Shown: one piece after another, positions 1-6,412 of the stretch | Numbering within the stretch: position 1 is the first letter of the stretch | Layout of the letters: the number at the start of each line of letters is the position of its first letter | The notes under the pieces: generated by a model | The model's input: the letters and a program-made list of their open reading frames with translations, nothing else | The model's database searches: none | Told to the model about the DNA's origin: nothing | DNA from: a bacterium | GTDB lineage: Bacteria > UBA9089 > UBA9088 > JAGUXG01 | Length of the DNA stretch: 15,968 nt | NCBI GenBank assembly: GCA_020061965.1 | Contig: JAGUXG010000215.1 | Coordinates: forward strand, 1-15,968 | Reading direction: 5' to 3' | Position numbers and translations under genes: made by a program

Positions 1-99
1 CATTTATTTTGCCTTTTGTCAAAGAACAACTTTAATCTCGGTAAAAATATTTATCAAAATCTAGTTTTTTTTGCAAACCTGTTGTGGAAGGGTATACAA
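1..99 (+). repeat. Terminal inverted repeat, left copy (99 bp)
   Basis: Bases 1-99 are an exact reverse complement of 15870-15968; identity stops at base 100. Here the repeat joins the 3' part of an IS110-type transposase gene, while at the right end it joins a beta-barrel gene tail. The transposase frame has stops at 33-35 and 42-44 inside the repeat, so it does not read as intact transposase N-terminus. Near its inner edge lies a sigma70-like promoter pointing into the window: TTGCAA (71-76), 16 bp, TATACA (93-98). An exact match of 99 bases at both contig ends is also what a de Bruijn assembler using k=99 leaves when both ends touch the same repeat node, so the true repeat probably extends outside the window. 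Confidence 0.9.
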
Positions 100-449
100 A
101 GATAGAAAAGGCAATGGCAAAAGAGCTAAAAGATATTCCAGAGACCTCTATCTTAAAGTCTATTCCTGGAGTTGGCAACATCACTACTGCCAGGTTCTTG
201 GGAGAAATTGGGTCTGTTGATAATTTCAAAGACGATGATACCTTAGCCCTCTATGTTGGTCTTGGTCTTCTTCCGGATGAATCCGGGAAGAAAAATCAGA
301 GAAAGATAAAAGAGGGCAAAGGCCACTGGCAAGCAGTAAAGTGCTTAGCCAGGAATATGCTCCGGGTCATATACGCAATGTTAAAGAACAAAACTATGTA
401 CCAACTTGATTTTAAGAAACAGGAGGTGAAGTTAGCAGAAGCTGCTTAA
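84..449 (+). pseudogene. IS110-family transposase, C-terminal part only
   Basis: The frame encodes the Transposase_20 (IS116/IS110/IS902) C-terminal domain: a coiled-coil-like stretch, then SIPGVGNITTARFLGEIG (residues 26-43) as the helix-hairpin-helix-like motif, then YVGLGLLPDESG with Ser67, which matches the serine proposed as catalytic in IS110 enzymes, and a basic tail. The N-terminal DEDD RuvC-like domain is missing. Full-length members are about 300-400 residues and only about 121 remain. The GTG at 84 is just the first possible start and lies inside the terminal repeat; the frame is open from 45 but blocked by TAA at 42-44. IS110 elements use a bridge RNA encoded outside the transposase; none can be recognised in the 62 bp after the stop. 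It may be the remnant of a broken element or half of a gene split at the contig edge. Confidence 0.85.
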
Positions 450-511
450 AATAGATATTTGTGAATGACTTTTACTTTTCTTTCTTGACATCGTTTATAG
501 AATGTCTGTGG
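450..511. other. Convergent gap between transposase remnant and ksgA
   Basis: This 62-bp stretch is AT-rich, with a weak hairpin (GACAT at 487-491 with ATGTC 10 nt further on). It may hold the right end of the IS110-type element, but IS110 elements lack clear terminal inverted repeats, so the boundary cannot be placed. Confidence 0.3.
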
Positions 512-1330
512 CTAAAAAGTTTCTCTTAAAATCTGAGTAATCTTTGTAAAATCAGAGAGTACGAGCTTTTCTGGACGCACATTAGGGTCTATGCCAATAC
601 CTTTTAGAAGGAGGATGAGTTTCTTTTTGTTGACAAAAGAAGAAAGGGAGTTTAATATCGTCTTCCTTCTTTGGCCAAAGGATGCCTCTATCACAGCAAA
701 GAATAGCCTTTCATTTGAAATTTCAATGATAGGCTTTTCCAATACCTCCAGCTTAAGCAATGCTGAATCCACCTTTGGCTTTGGATAAAAAGAGTCTTTT
801 CCCACCCTGGCGATAAGAGCAGGCCTTGTATAAACCTGAATAAAAGCAGGAAGGATACCAAAATTCTCGCCCTCTTTAGCCAAAAGCCTCTCTGCCACCT
901 CATATTGGGTCAGGAGGAGAATAGAGGATAAGCCTCCTTTTGTTTTCAAAAGATGAAGAAGAATTGGCGTGGTTATGTAATAGGGAATATTGCCAAAACA
1001 CTTATTTGGCACTGGATTGAGGAGACTAATATCAACCTTCAATATATCCTTGTCTAATATTTCAACATCAGAAAGATTCTCTTTCAAGATACGAAGAAGC
1101 CTCTGGTCTATCTCACAGGCAAATAGCTTATTTACCTTGCCGGCCACTCTCTTTGTAAGTATTCCCAAGCCTGAACCTATCTCCAATATGGAATCCTGCT
1201 CCTTTGGGTCTAAGGCTACAATAATCTTATCAAAGACCGCTTCATCAACCAAAAAGCTCTGTCCCAGCTCCTTTTCTGGTCTTATTCTATATCTGCTTAA
1301 TATGGTCTTTGTCTCCTCAAAAAGGTTCAT
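512..1330 (-). CDS. rsmA: 16S rRNA dimethyladenosine transferase KsgA/RsmA
   Basis: The product is the SAM-dependent enzyme that dimethylates two adjacent adenosines near the 3' end of 16S rRNA (A1518/A1519 in E. coli). Motifs, counted from the ATG at 1330, are GQSFL near residue 23, the SAM-binding EIGSGLGILT (about 50-59), the acidic motif II ACEID, the catalytic NIPYY (114-118, in place of NLPYN/Y), PKPKVDSAL (183-191) and QRRKTILNSL (220-229) in the C-terminal helical domain. Length (272 aa) is normal. An in-frame TTG at 1354 would add 8 residues, but the ATG at 1330 fits homologues better. Either start overlaps the end of the upstream MGMT-like gene (stop at 1317), which suggests translational coupling. 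It is the last gene of the tsaE group and converges on the transposase remnant. Confidence 0.95.
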   Translation of the reverse strand: MNLFEETKTILSRYRIRPEKELGQSFLVDEAVFDKIIVALDPKEQDSILEIGSGLGILTKRVAGKVNKLFACEIDQRLLRILKENLSDVEILDKDILKVDISLLNPVPNKCFGNIPYYITTPILLHLLKTKGGLSSILLLTQYEVAERLLAKEGENFGILPAFIQVYTRPALIARVGKDSFYPKPKVDSALLKLEVLEKPIIEISNERLFFAVIEASFGQRRKTILNSLSSFVNKKKLILLLKGIGIDPNVRPEKLVLSDFTKITQILRETF

Positions 1331-1778
1331 TTTTCGCTTTGATATATTTCTCAAAATTAGCTACCTTTGGCGGTCTCTTTCCTTTTCCCGGGATGATAGT
1401 GAATCCCTCCTCTTTAAGTATGTTGGCTTGACGCTCGCAGCCACCTGGAAACTTCTCGTTCAGGCTGCCGTCATTCTTTATCACCCTCCAATAAGGCGTT
1501 GGCTCTTTTCTTGCAAGTAAGTCTTCGCAAGCAGCCTCAGCAGCGATTCGGATAAAGATTCCAGTGGCCAAAGGACAGGCATAATCTGCCTTATGCTTTG
1601 ATGCCAGCTCGCCTCTAATCTGATCCGTAGTAACAAGCATTCCTCTCTTTGCCTTGCGGATTATAGCATCCACATCCAAGGGCCGAGGCACAACCATCAC
1701 CCCTTTTGGAGTATCCACAATCTTTGGAAGACCCTTTACATTCTCCAACTTCTCTTTTGCTGTCTTCTTTTTAGCCAT
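1317..1778 (-). CDS. MGMT-family protein without the catalytic cysteine (alkyltransferase-like)
   Basis: This 153-aa protein matches the stand-alone MGMT-family group with a winged-helix DNA-binding fold: MLVTTDQIRGELASKH (47-62) as the helical part, then CPLATGIFIRIAA, then TPYWRVIKNDGSLN (94-107) and PGG. In O6-methylguanine-DNA methyltransferases the last region reads PCHRV, with Cys as methyl acceptor. Here it is PYWRV (95-99), so the acceptor is absent. Alkyltransferase-like proteins, which have Trp or Ala there, bind alkylated guanine and hand it to nucleotide excision repair. A similar flagging role is an inference. The N terminus is Lys-rich. The start is well supported by AAGGAGGAG about 4 nt upstream of the ATG, the best Shine-Dalgarno in the window. 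It lies between tsaE and ksgA and overlaps ksgA by 14 bp. Confidence 0.8.
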   Translation of the reverse strand: MAKKKTAKEKLENVKGLPKIVDTPKGVMVVPRPLDVDAIIRKAKRGMLVTTDQIRGELASKHKADYACPLATGIFIRIAAEAACEDLLARKEPTPYWRVIKNDGSLNEKFPGGCERQANILKEEGFTIIPGKGKRPPKVANFEKYIKAKNEPF

Positions 1779-1797
1779 TTTCTCCTCCTTAAATTTT

Positions 1798-1835
1798 TAC
1801 GCTACGAGATACACGGCCGTGCACTATTTAGCGTA
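1798..1835. promoter_or_regulatory. 38-bp symmetric interrupted palindrome before the MGMT-like gene
   Basis: TACGCTA (1798-1804) pairs with TAGCGTA (1829-1835), and a perfect 10-bp palindrome CACGGCCGTG (1812-1821) lies exactly at the centre, with 7-nt spacers on both sides. The structure ends 7 nt upstream of the Shine-Dalgarno of the MGMT-like gene. It could be an operator for a dimeric regulator, an RNA hairpin controlling ribosome access, or a small repeat element. There is no T-tract, so an intrinsic terminator is unlikely. The local G+C is higher than in the surroundings. Confidence 0.6.
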
Positions 1836-1871
1836 GATTTTATGTTATGCCCAAAAGCCTCTCTGTTTTCA

Positions 1872-2366
1872 TTAAATCTCCTTGATTAGCCTCTTTGTCA
1901 TCTCCAAAAAGTGTTTTCCTTTTGGGACAAAGAGAAGGTTTCTCCTTGTTTGGCTAAGATATGAAATGACAATCTTTAGATGAAAAAAGGGAAGATGCTC
2001 CGTAGCCTTCTCTCCCCATTCAATCACAGATACACCATGGCAGTAGAGCCAGTCTTCGTAGCCTATATCCTCTTCATTCCCTATCCGATAAAGGTCAAAA
2101 TGGTAAAGTGGAAGGCTTCCTTTATATTCCTGCATCAAGACGAAGCTGGGAGATGTGACATTCTCCTGAATAGAGAGCCCTTTAGCTATCCCCTGAATTA
2201 AGGTTGTCTTTCCTGCACCAAGTTCTCCAACCAAAGATATAACATCCCCTTCCTTTAGCAACCTTCCCAATCTTTCTCCAAGCCTTCTTGTCTCTTCTGG
2301 AGAACCAGTCTCTATCTTGAGTCTTTCTGAAAGAACATAGTTACTTTTGGACAATCTCAAAAACAT
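1872..2366 (-). CDS. tsaE: tRNA threonylcarbamoyladenosine biosynthesis ATPase TsaE
   Basis: TsaE is the P-loop ATPase that works with TsaB and TsaD to make t6A37 on ANN-decoding tRNAs in bacteria. Visible motifs are the Walker A box GELGAGKTT (47-55), TSPSFVLMQEY (about 71-81, switch-like), HFDLYRI (about 93-99) and VIEWGEK (about 114-120), all hallmarks of the YjeE/TsaE family. Length is 164 aa, near the usual 140-165. About 15 residues precede the conserved core. The ATG at 2366 has only a weak GAGGCGG ribosome site. It is the first gene of a minus-strand group followed, after a palindrome, by the MGMT-like gene and ksgA. tsaB and tsaD are not in the window. Confidence 0.95.
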   Translation of the reverse strand: MFLRLSKSNYVLSERLKIETGSPEETRRLGERLGRLLKEGDVISLVGELGAGKTTLIQGIAKGLSIQENVTSPSFVLMQEYKGSLPLYHFDLYRIGNEEDIGYEDWLYCHGVSVIEWGEKATEHLPFFHLKIVISYLSQTRRNLLFVPKGKHFLEMTKRLIKEI

Positions 2367-2420
2367 CTAAACCGCCTCTTTTTTCTTTATTTGCTTTCTC
2401 TTATTTTTTGTTACTATAAA

Positions 2421-2450
2421 TTTATACAGGAAAGACAGGGTGTTTTGCAA
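2421..2450 (-). promoter_or_regulatory. Candidate promoter for the tsaE group
   Basis: On the minus strand, TTGCAA (2450-2445) and TATAAA (2426-2421) are separated by 18 bp, about 55 nt upstream of the tsaE ATG. A 12-bp perfect palindrome ATACTATAGTAT (2450-2461) borders the -35 side and could be an operator. The assignment rests only on sequence resemblance to sigma70 sites. Confidence 0.35.
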
Positions 2451-2507
2451 TACTATAGTATCTTATACCAAAAAGCAACAGGTCTAGCAAAGATTTTTTT
2501 GTTGTAG

Positions 2508-2573
2508 GTTGTAAGTTCTAGGTTGAAGGTTGAAGAAGTAGAAGAGATAATATCCAAACCTACAACTTACAAC
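2508..2573. repeat. Inverted repeat of the GTTGTAAGTTGTAGGTT type
   Basis: The left arm 2508-2524 and right arm 2557-2573 are complementary at 16 of 17 positions, with a 32-nt loop. Further degenerate copies of the unit (GGTTG, AACTTACAA) flank both arms, up to about 2590. Such short degenerate palindromic units are common in intergenic DNA of uncultured bacteria. Together with the sites around it this accounts for the 358-bp intergenic stretch between tsaE and hdrC (2367-2724); no further gene is seen there. Confidence 0.65.
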
Positions 2574-2596
2574 ATCCTAAACTTACAATCACTTTC

Positions 2597-2626
2597 TTTG
2601 TAAACCTGATTTACTTGGGTATACAT
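2597..2626 (+). promoter_or_regulatory. Promoter-like site resembling the terminal repeat end
   Basis: TTTGTAAACCTG, 8 nt, GGGTATACA at 2597-2625 matches TTTGCAAACCTG, 8 nt, GGGTATACA at 70-98 in 20 of 21 fixed positions with the same spacing. Read as a promoter it is TTGTAA (2598-2603), 16 bp, TATACA (2620-2625), pointing toward hdrC. It could serve as an upstream promoter with a leader of about 95 nt, or be a diverged end of the same repeated element. Confidence 0.45.
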
Positions 2627-2688
2627 AAACTGCACAATCTCTTTTATAGGACATCTCTATTTATGACAACAGGAACACTTACTTTTCC

Positions 2689-2715
2689 TTGACCTATTTA
2701 TTCTCATCTTATACA
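2689..2715 (+). promoter_or_regulatory. Candidate near-leaderless promoter of hdrC
   Basis: TTGACC (2689-2694) and TATACA (2710-2715) are 15 bp apart, shorter than ideal. Transcription would start near 2722, about 3 nt before the ATG at 2725. No Shine-Dalgarno is visible before that ATG, which agrees with a very short leader. Confidence 0.4.
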
Positions 2716-2724
2716 CTATATTCT

Positions 2725-3222
2725 ATGGAGAAAGATGTTATAGAAAGCTCTATAGGCAAATGCCTTCAGTGTTTGAAATGCACAGCTGGATGTCCTCTTG
2801 CCTCCTGGATGGATTATAAGCCGAATCAGATAAATCGTATAATCCAGATGGGAGACAAAGATAGAGTGCTTCATTCATCTACCATTTGGCTATGTGTAGG
2901 TTGCCAGACTTGCGTCACCAGATGCCCAATGAAGATAGATATGCCTCATCTTATGGATGACCTGCGGAAGATGGCTCTCAAAGAAAAAATCCCAGCCAAA
3001 GAGCCAAACATTGCCCTTTTTCATCAACTTTTTCTTAATAGTGTCAAAAGATGGGGACGGGTGCATGAGTTGGAATTGATAGGGCTCTATAAGCTGAAGA
3101 GTGGACAGTTATTTGCCGATATGAAATTAGGCCAGGAGATGTTCAAAAAGGGTAAATTGAAGCTGCTTCCAGAAATGGCAGGGCAAAAGGATCTCCAGCA
3201 GATATTTAGGGAGTGCAAATGA
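2725..3222 (+). CDS. hdrC: HdrC-like heterodisulfide reductase subunit, 2[4Fe-4S] ferredoxin-type
   Basis: HdrC proteins carry electrons through two [4Fe-4S] clusters to the HdrB subunit. Both cluster motifs are complete: C13-x2-C16-x2-C19-x3-C23-P (KCLQCLKCTAGCP) and C57-x2-C60-x2-C63-x3-C67-P (LCVGCQTCVTRCP). A helical C-terminal region of about 95 residues follows. Length is 165 aa from the ATG at 2725. An in-frame TTG at 2689 would add 12 residues but lies in a putative promoter, and homologues begin close to the ATG. The stop overlaps the hdrB ATG by 4 bp (ATGA), so the two are coupled. No HdrA flavoprotein gene is present. In methanogens this module reduces CoM-S-S-CoB; in bacteria without those cofactors, the substrate of HdrBC-like pairs is usually unknown. 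Confidence 0.88.
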   Translation: MEKDVIESSIGKCLQCLKCTAGCPLASWMDYKPNQINRIIQMGDKDRVLHSSTIWLCVGCQTCVTRCPMKIDMPHLMDDLRKMALKEKIPAKEPNIALFHQLFLNSVKRWGRVHELELIGLYKLKSGQLFADMKLGQEMFKKGKLKLLPEMAGQKDLQQIFRECK

Positions 3223-4010
3223 TGCGTTTTTCATATTATCCGGGCTGTTCCTTGCATTCTACTGGCAAGGAGTACGAAGAGTCAACAGAGGTTGTGTGTC
3301 AGGCATTGGGTATAGAGCTTGTGGAGATACCTGATTGGAATTGTTGTGGGGCTTCTGCGGCACATAGTTTGAACCATCAGTTGTCTATCCAGCTGAACAG
3401 CCGTAATCTTTTACTGGCACAAGATGCAGGGTTTGATATAGCTGTGCCGTGTTCTGCTTGCTATCATAATTTGAAGCAGGCTAAAGAAGAGCTTAAATCT
3501 AATGTGCAGGTAAGACACTTGCTGGATGTACTCTATCATGAGATTGGTATAGATAATATCCGTAAGATGGTCAAGAGATCGCTTTCTGGGTTAAAGGTTG
3601 CTCCATACTATGGCTGTCTCATAACCAGACCACCCAAAGAAAACAGCTTTGATTCTATAGAGCAACCACAATCTATGGACAGGCTTCTTGATGCCTGCGG
3701 GTGTGAGGTGATGAAATGGTCATACAAGACAGATTGCTGTGGAGGCAGTCTATCCTTATCTCAAACTCCTATTGTAGTCAATCTGGTGACAAAGTTGATA
3801 AATATGGCAAAACAGGCCGGAGCAGACTGCATTATCACTGCCTGCCCAATGTGTCAGGCAAATTTAGAGATGCGGCAGGATGGAACGAAGATGCCAATCT
3901 TCTATTGGACAGAGGTTTTGGGTATGGCGTTTGGAATAAAAGAGATTCAATCCTGGTTCAAAAAGCATCTGGTCAGTCCCATGAATCTCGTTGCAAGATT
4001 AAATCTGTAG
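3219..4010 (+). CDS. hdrB: HdrB-like heterodisulfide reductase subunit with two CCG domains
   Basis: HdrB contains the disulfide-reducing site, with two noncubane [4Fe-4S] clusters in methanogen enzymes. Both CCG (DUF224) domains are intact when counted from the ATG at 3219: C10...C42-C43-G...C78-x2-C81 and C133...C173-C174-G...C209-x2-C212. Length is 263 aa, slightly shorter than methanogen HdrB. The ATG at 3219 overlaps the hdrC stop and has GGGAG about 7 nt upstream; a second ATG follows at once. The immediate partner is HdrC. The natural oxidant and the HdrA-like or other electron donor are not encoded here. The complex I genes nearby on the other strand make a role in quinone- or thiol-linked electron flow possible, which is inference only. 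Confidence 0.88.
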   Translation: MMRFSYYPGCSLHSTGKEYEESTEVVCQALGIELVEIPDWNCCGASAAHSLNHQLSIQLNSRNLLLAQDAGFDIAVPCSACYHNLKQAKEELKSNVQVRHLLDVLYHEIGIDNIRKMVKRSLSGLKVAPYYGCLITRPPKENSFDSIEQPQSMDRLLDACGCEVMKWSYKTDCCGGSLSLSQTPIVVNLVTKLINMAKQAGADCIITACPMCQANLEMRQDGTKMPIFYWTEVLGMAFGIKEIQSWFKKHLVSPMNLVARLNL

Positions 4011-4015
4011 TAGCT

Positions 4016-4061
4016 GTTCAGATAGTCTGGTTGTCAGACACCAGACACAAAGTATCTGAAC
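4016..4061. repeat. Two-part hairpin between hdrB and the radical SAM gene
   Basis: GTTCAGATA (4016-4024) pairs perfectly with TATCTGAAC (4053-4061). Inside it GTCTGGT (4025-4031) pairs with ACCAGAC (4040-4046), leaving an 8-nt loop and a 6-nt one-sided bulge. It begins 5 nt after the hdrB stop and ends 10 nt before the next ATG. There is no T-run, so it is more likely an RNA-processing or stability hairpin, or a small palindromic repeat, than an intrinsic terminator. Confidence 0.65.
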
Positions 4062-4071
4062 GCTTACAAAT

Positions 4072-6135
4072 ATGCAAGAGACCATAAACAAGATCCTACC
4101 AGGAATTGAAAGGCCTGGAAGGTATATAGGTTCAGAGATTGGCTCTATCAAAAAGGAGAAGACGGAGATAAGCGTAGCCCTTGTCTTCCCTGACATCTAT
4201 GAGATAGGGATGTCCAATTATGGTCTCAAGGTTCTTTACTCTATAATAAACAGCCTGCAGTTTGCCACAGCTTCCAGATGTTTCCTTCCCTGGTTTGACA
4301 TGGAAAGGGTGATGAGGCAAGGCAGGATTCCTCTCTTTTCCCTTGAACAAAGAAAGCCTATCTCCTCTTTTGATATAGTCGGAATCTCTGTGCCACACGA
4401 ACTTTCCTATACAAACATTCTGCACACATTAGAACTTTCTGGCATCGGCTTCTTTTCAAAGGATAGGGATAAACCTCTCATCATTGGTGGAGGGCCTGGT
4501 TGTATAAATCCTGAGCCTATTGCTGACTTCTTTGATCTATTCCTTATAGGTGAGGCAGAGGATGCGATTGTTGAAATATTGGAGAGCTTCCTTGAAAATA
4601 AAGGAAAGAAGAAAGAAGAGATTCTCCTTGAGCTTTCAAAGATCTCTGGCGTTTATCTCCCTCTCCTCAATAATAAGGCAAAAAGGAGGGTCTTTGAAGG
4701 CTTTTCTCGTTCTCATGTTCCAAGTCAGATCCTTCCATTCATTCAGTCACATCATGATAGACTATCATTAGAGATACAAAGGGGATGCACCAGAGGATGC
4801 AGATTCTGCTCTGCCGGGATCTTCTATCGCCCAGTGAGAGAAAGGAATAGAGAGAGTCTGATTGATGATGCCAAAAGGATACTCAAGGAGACAGGCTATG
4901 AGGAGATAAGCCTTCTCTCTTTAAGCACAGCAGACTATAGCAATTTGAAAGGCTTGATCTCTGGTTTGAAGGAATTAGGGTGTATGGTTTCAGTTCCATC
5001 CTTAAGGCCTGACCTTGATAAAGAGATCCTTTCTATGATAAAGCCAGGTTCTATAACTTTGGCGCCTGAGGTTTGTTCTAAAGAGCTATCATGGGTGATA
5101 AATAAGCCTTATAGCCAGGAAGGGTTGATAGAGGCAATAAATTCTGCTTACTATTTTCGCCAGGTTAAGTTATATTTTATGACGGGTCTGCCAACAGAAG
5201 AAGACGATAACCTTGAAGGAATAGCAAAGCTCATCCAGAGCATTCCAAAAAGGATGAAGGTGAAGGTAAGCATAGCTCCTTATGTCCCTAAGCCGCACAC
5301 ACCTTTTCAATGGGAAGCATTTCTCTCAAGCGGTGAGCTGCAAAGAAGAATGGAGCTTGTGACAACTACAAGAAGGAATGTTGAAATAACATGGAGAGAG
5401 CCTAATCTCTCTTTAGTTGAGGCTATACTTGCCAGAGGGGATAGGAGCTTTTCCTCTGTTATTCTCTCTGCCTATAAACATGGGGCAAGATTTGAGGGGC
5501 ACTCTAAGCAATTTGATTTTAACAAATGGCTCTCGGCATTTTTAGAGCATGGGATTGATATATCATTTCATACCAGAAAAAGAGAGGTTTCTGAAGCCTT
5601 GCCTTGGGATCACATAGAGATTGTTAACAAAGGCTTTTTGCTGAAAGAGAAGAAGCGGGCAGAAGAGGCCTGCATCACTGCTGATTGTAGGAATGGAGAA
5701 TGTAGTGGGTGTATGGTCTCGTGTGAAGGAGTGATCAGGGATCAGGGATCAGGGGTCAGGGGTCAGGAAGAGATAGAGATTTGCTCTTCTTCTGAGAGGC
5801 TCAACATAACGAAGAAAAAGGTTAGGGTGAGATATATCAAAGGAGAGGAGCTTCGATGGTTCTCACATTTGGATATTGTCAGGGCTATCTATAGAACCTT
5901 AAGAAGGGCAAATCTTCCAACAGTTTATACATCAGGATTTCATCCAAGACCAAAGGTATCCTTTATGAGCCCTGCACTTGCTCTTGGAAAGACAAGCGAA
6001 GATTGTGAGGCAATATTATATCTTACTGAAGAGATTTCAGAGACCGATTTTATCCAAAGATTCAATGCCTCTTCCCCAGAAGGATTGAAGGTAAGAGTTG
6101 CCACAGAAGACCGAGTCACCCTTTTAACAGGTTAA
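4072..6135 (+). CDS. TIGR03960-type radical SAM protein fused to a shortened DUF2344 domain
   Basis: The N-terminal part (1-230) shows the family opening ERPGRYIGSE (13-22) and FPDIYEIGMSNYGL, with a B12-binding-like fold carrying GGGPGCINPEP near 139-149. The radical SAM cluster motif is C239-x3-C243-x2-C246 (RGCTRGCRFC), followed by a normal TIM-barrel region. From about residue 585 (VRVRYIKGEELRWFSHLD) the DUF2344/TIGR03936 domain begins. It stops after about 100 residues, near NASSPEGLKV, whereas the family domain is about 180-200 long. The linker holds IRDQGSGVRGQ (about 556-566), encoded by a TCAGGG tandem repeat. The family often sits beside ribonuclease E/G and ribosomal protein genes, but not here. 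Its substrate is not known. The last 20 bp overlap the end of nuoK on the other strand. Confidence 0.88.
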   Translation: MQETINKILPGIERPGRYIGSEIGSIKKEKTEISVALVFPDIYEIGMSNYGLKVLYSIINSLQFATASRCFLPWFDMERVMRQGRIPLFSLEQRKPISSFDIVGISVPHELSYTNILHTLELSGIGFFSKDRDKPLIIGGGPGCINPEPIADFFDLFLIGEAEDAIVEILESFLENKGKKKEEILLELSKISGVYLPLLNNKAKRRVFEGFSRSHVPSQILPFIQSHHDRLSLEIQRGCTRGCRFCSAGIFYRPVRERNRESLIDDAKRILKETGYEEISLLSLSTADYSNLKGLISGLKELGCMVSVPSLRPDLDKEILSMIKPGSITLAPEVCSKELSWVINKPYSQEGLIEAINSAYYFRQVKLYFMTGLPTEEDDNLEGIAKLIQSIPKRMKVKVSIAPYVPKPHTPFQWEAFLSSGELQRRMELVTTTRRNVEITWREPNLSLVEAILARGDRSFSSVILSAYKHGARFEGHSKQFDFNKWLSAFLEHGIDISFHTRKREVSEALPWDHIEIVNKGFLLKEKKRAEEACITADCRNGECSGCMVSCEGVIRDQGSGVRGQEEIEICSSSERLNITKKKVRVRYIKGEELRWFSHLDIVRAIYRTLRRANLPTVYTSGFHPRPKVSFMSPALALGKTSEDCEAILYLTEEISETDFIQRFNASSPEGLKVRVATEDRVTLLTG
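5733..5767 (+). repeat. In-frame tandem repeat (A/G)TCAGGG in the radical SAM gene
   Basis: Five consecutive units of 7-8 nt (ATCAGGG, ATCAGGG, ATCAGGGG, TCAGGGG, TCAGG) lie between the radical SAM part and DUF2344. Total length keeps the reading frame and adds a Gly/Gln/Arg-rich linker. It looks like expansion of a short repeat tolerated in a flexible interdomain region. Confidence 0.75.
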
Positions 6136-6412
6136 ACTTATCAAGGTCTATGGTCTCCGAGAGTCTGGTTGCTAAGAAGAAGATAGCCAAGCCACAGGCA
6201 ACCTCTGCTGCACCTACAACGATTATAAAGAGGGCAAATATCTGACCAGAGGGGTTATGAATAGCAGAAAATGCAGCAAAGTTCAAGCCTGCTGAGCAGA
6301 GCATAATCTCAATTGAGAGCAGAACCATCACCGCATTCTTTCGACTGATGACACCATAAAGTCCGATACAGAACAATATAGCTGAGAGAGATAGATAATG
6401 GCTTATACTCAT
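6116..6412 (-). CDS. nuoK: Complex I subunit NuoK
   Basis: NuoK is a small membrane subunit of the proton-pumping NADH-quinone oxidoreductase family, related to MrpC antiporter subunits. Length (98 aa) is typical and three hydrophobic segments are visible. The two key membrane glutamates are present, Glu35 in SIEIML and Glu70 in VGAAEVACG. The ATG overlaps the end of nuoJ by 4 bp. This is the last gene of the group: nuoL, nuoM and nuoN do not follow. Instead the gene ends head-on against the radical SAM gene, with a 20-bp overlap of coding ends. Confidence 0.95.
   Translation of the reverse strand: MSISHYLSLSAILFCIGLYGVISRKNAVMVLLSIEIMLCSAGLNFAAFSAIHNPSGQIFALFIIVVGAAEVACGLAIFFLATRLSETIDLDKFNLLKG

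Noticed and set aside
450..511. Bridge RNA of the IS110-type element
   Set aside because: The stretch is too short and has no recognisable multi-stem guide structure; the other end of the element is missing.
1331..1354. Upstream TTG start for ksgA
   Set aside because: The added residues are not part of the conserved family N-terminus, and an ATG at 1330 is available.
990..1520. Long plus-strand open frame opposite ksgA and the MGMT-like gene
   Set aside because: It lies fully antisense to two well-supported genes and its product has no recognisable features.
2689..2724. Upstream TTG start for hdrC
   Set aside because: These bases form the putative promoter, and HdrC homologues begin near the ATG at 2725, about 12 residues before the first cluster Cys.
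4016..4061. Intrinsic terminator after hdrB
   Set aside because: The stem is good, but no T-run follows on either strand, and the next gene starts 10 nt later in the same direction.
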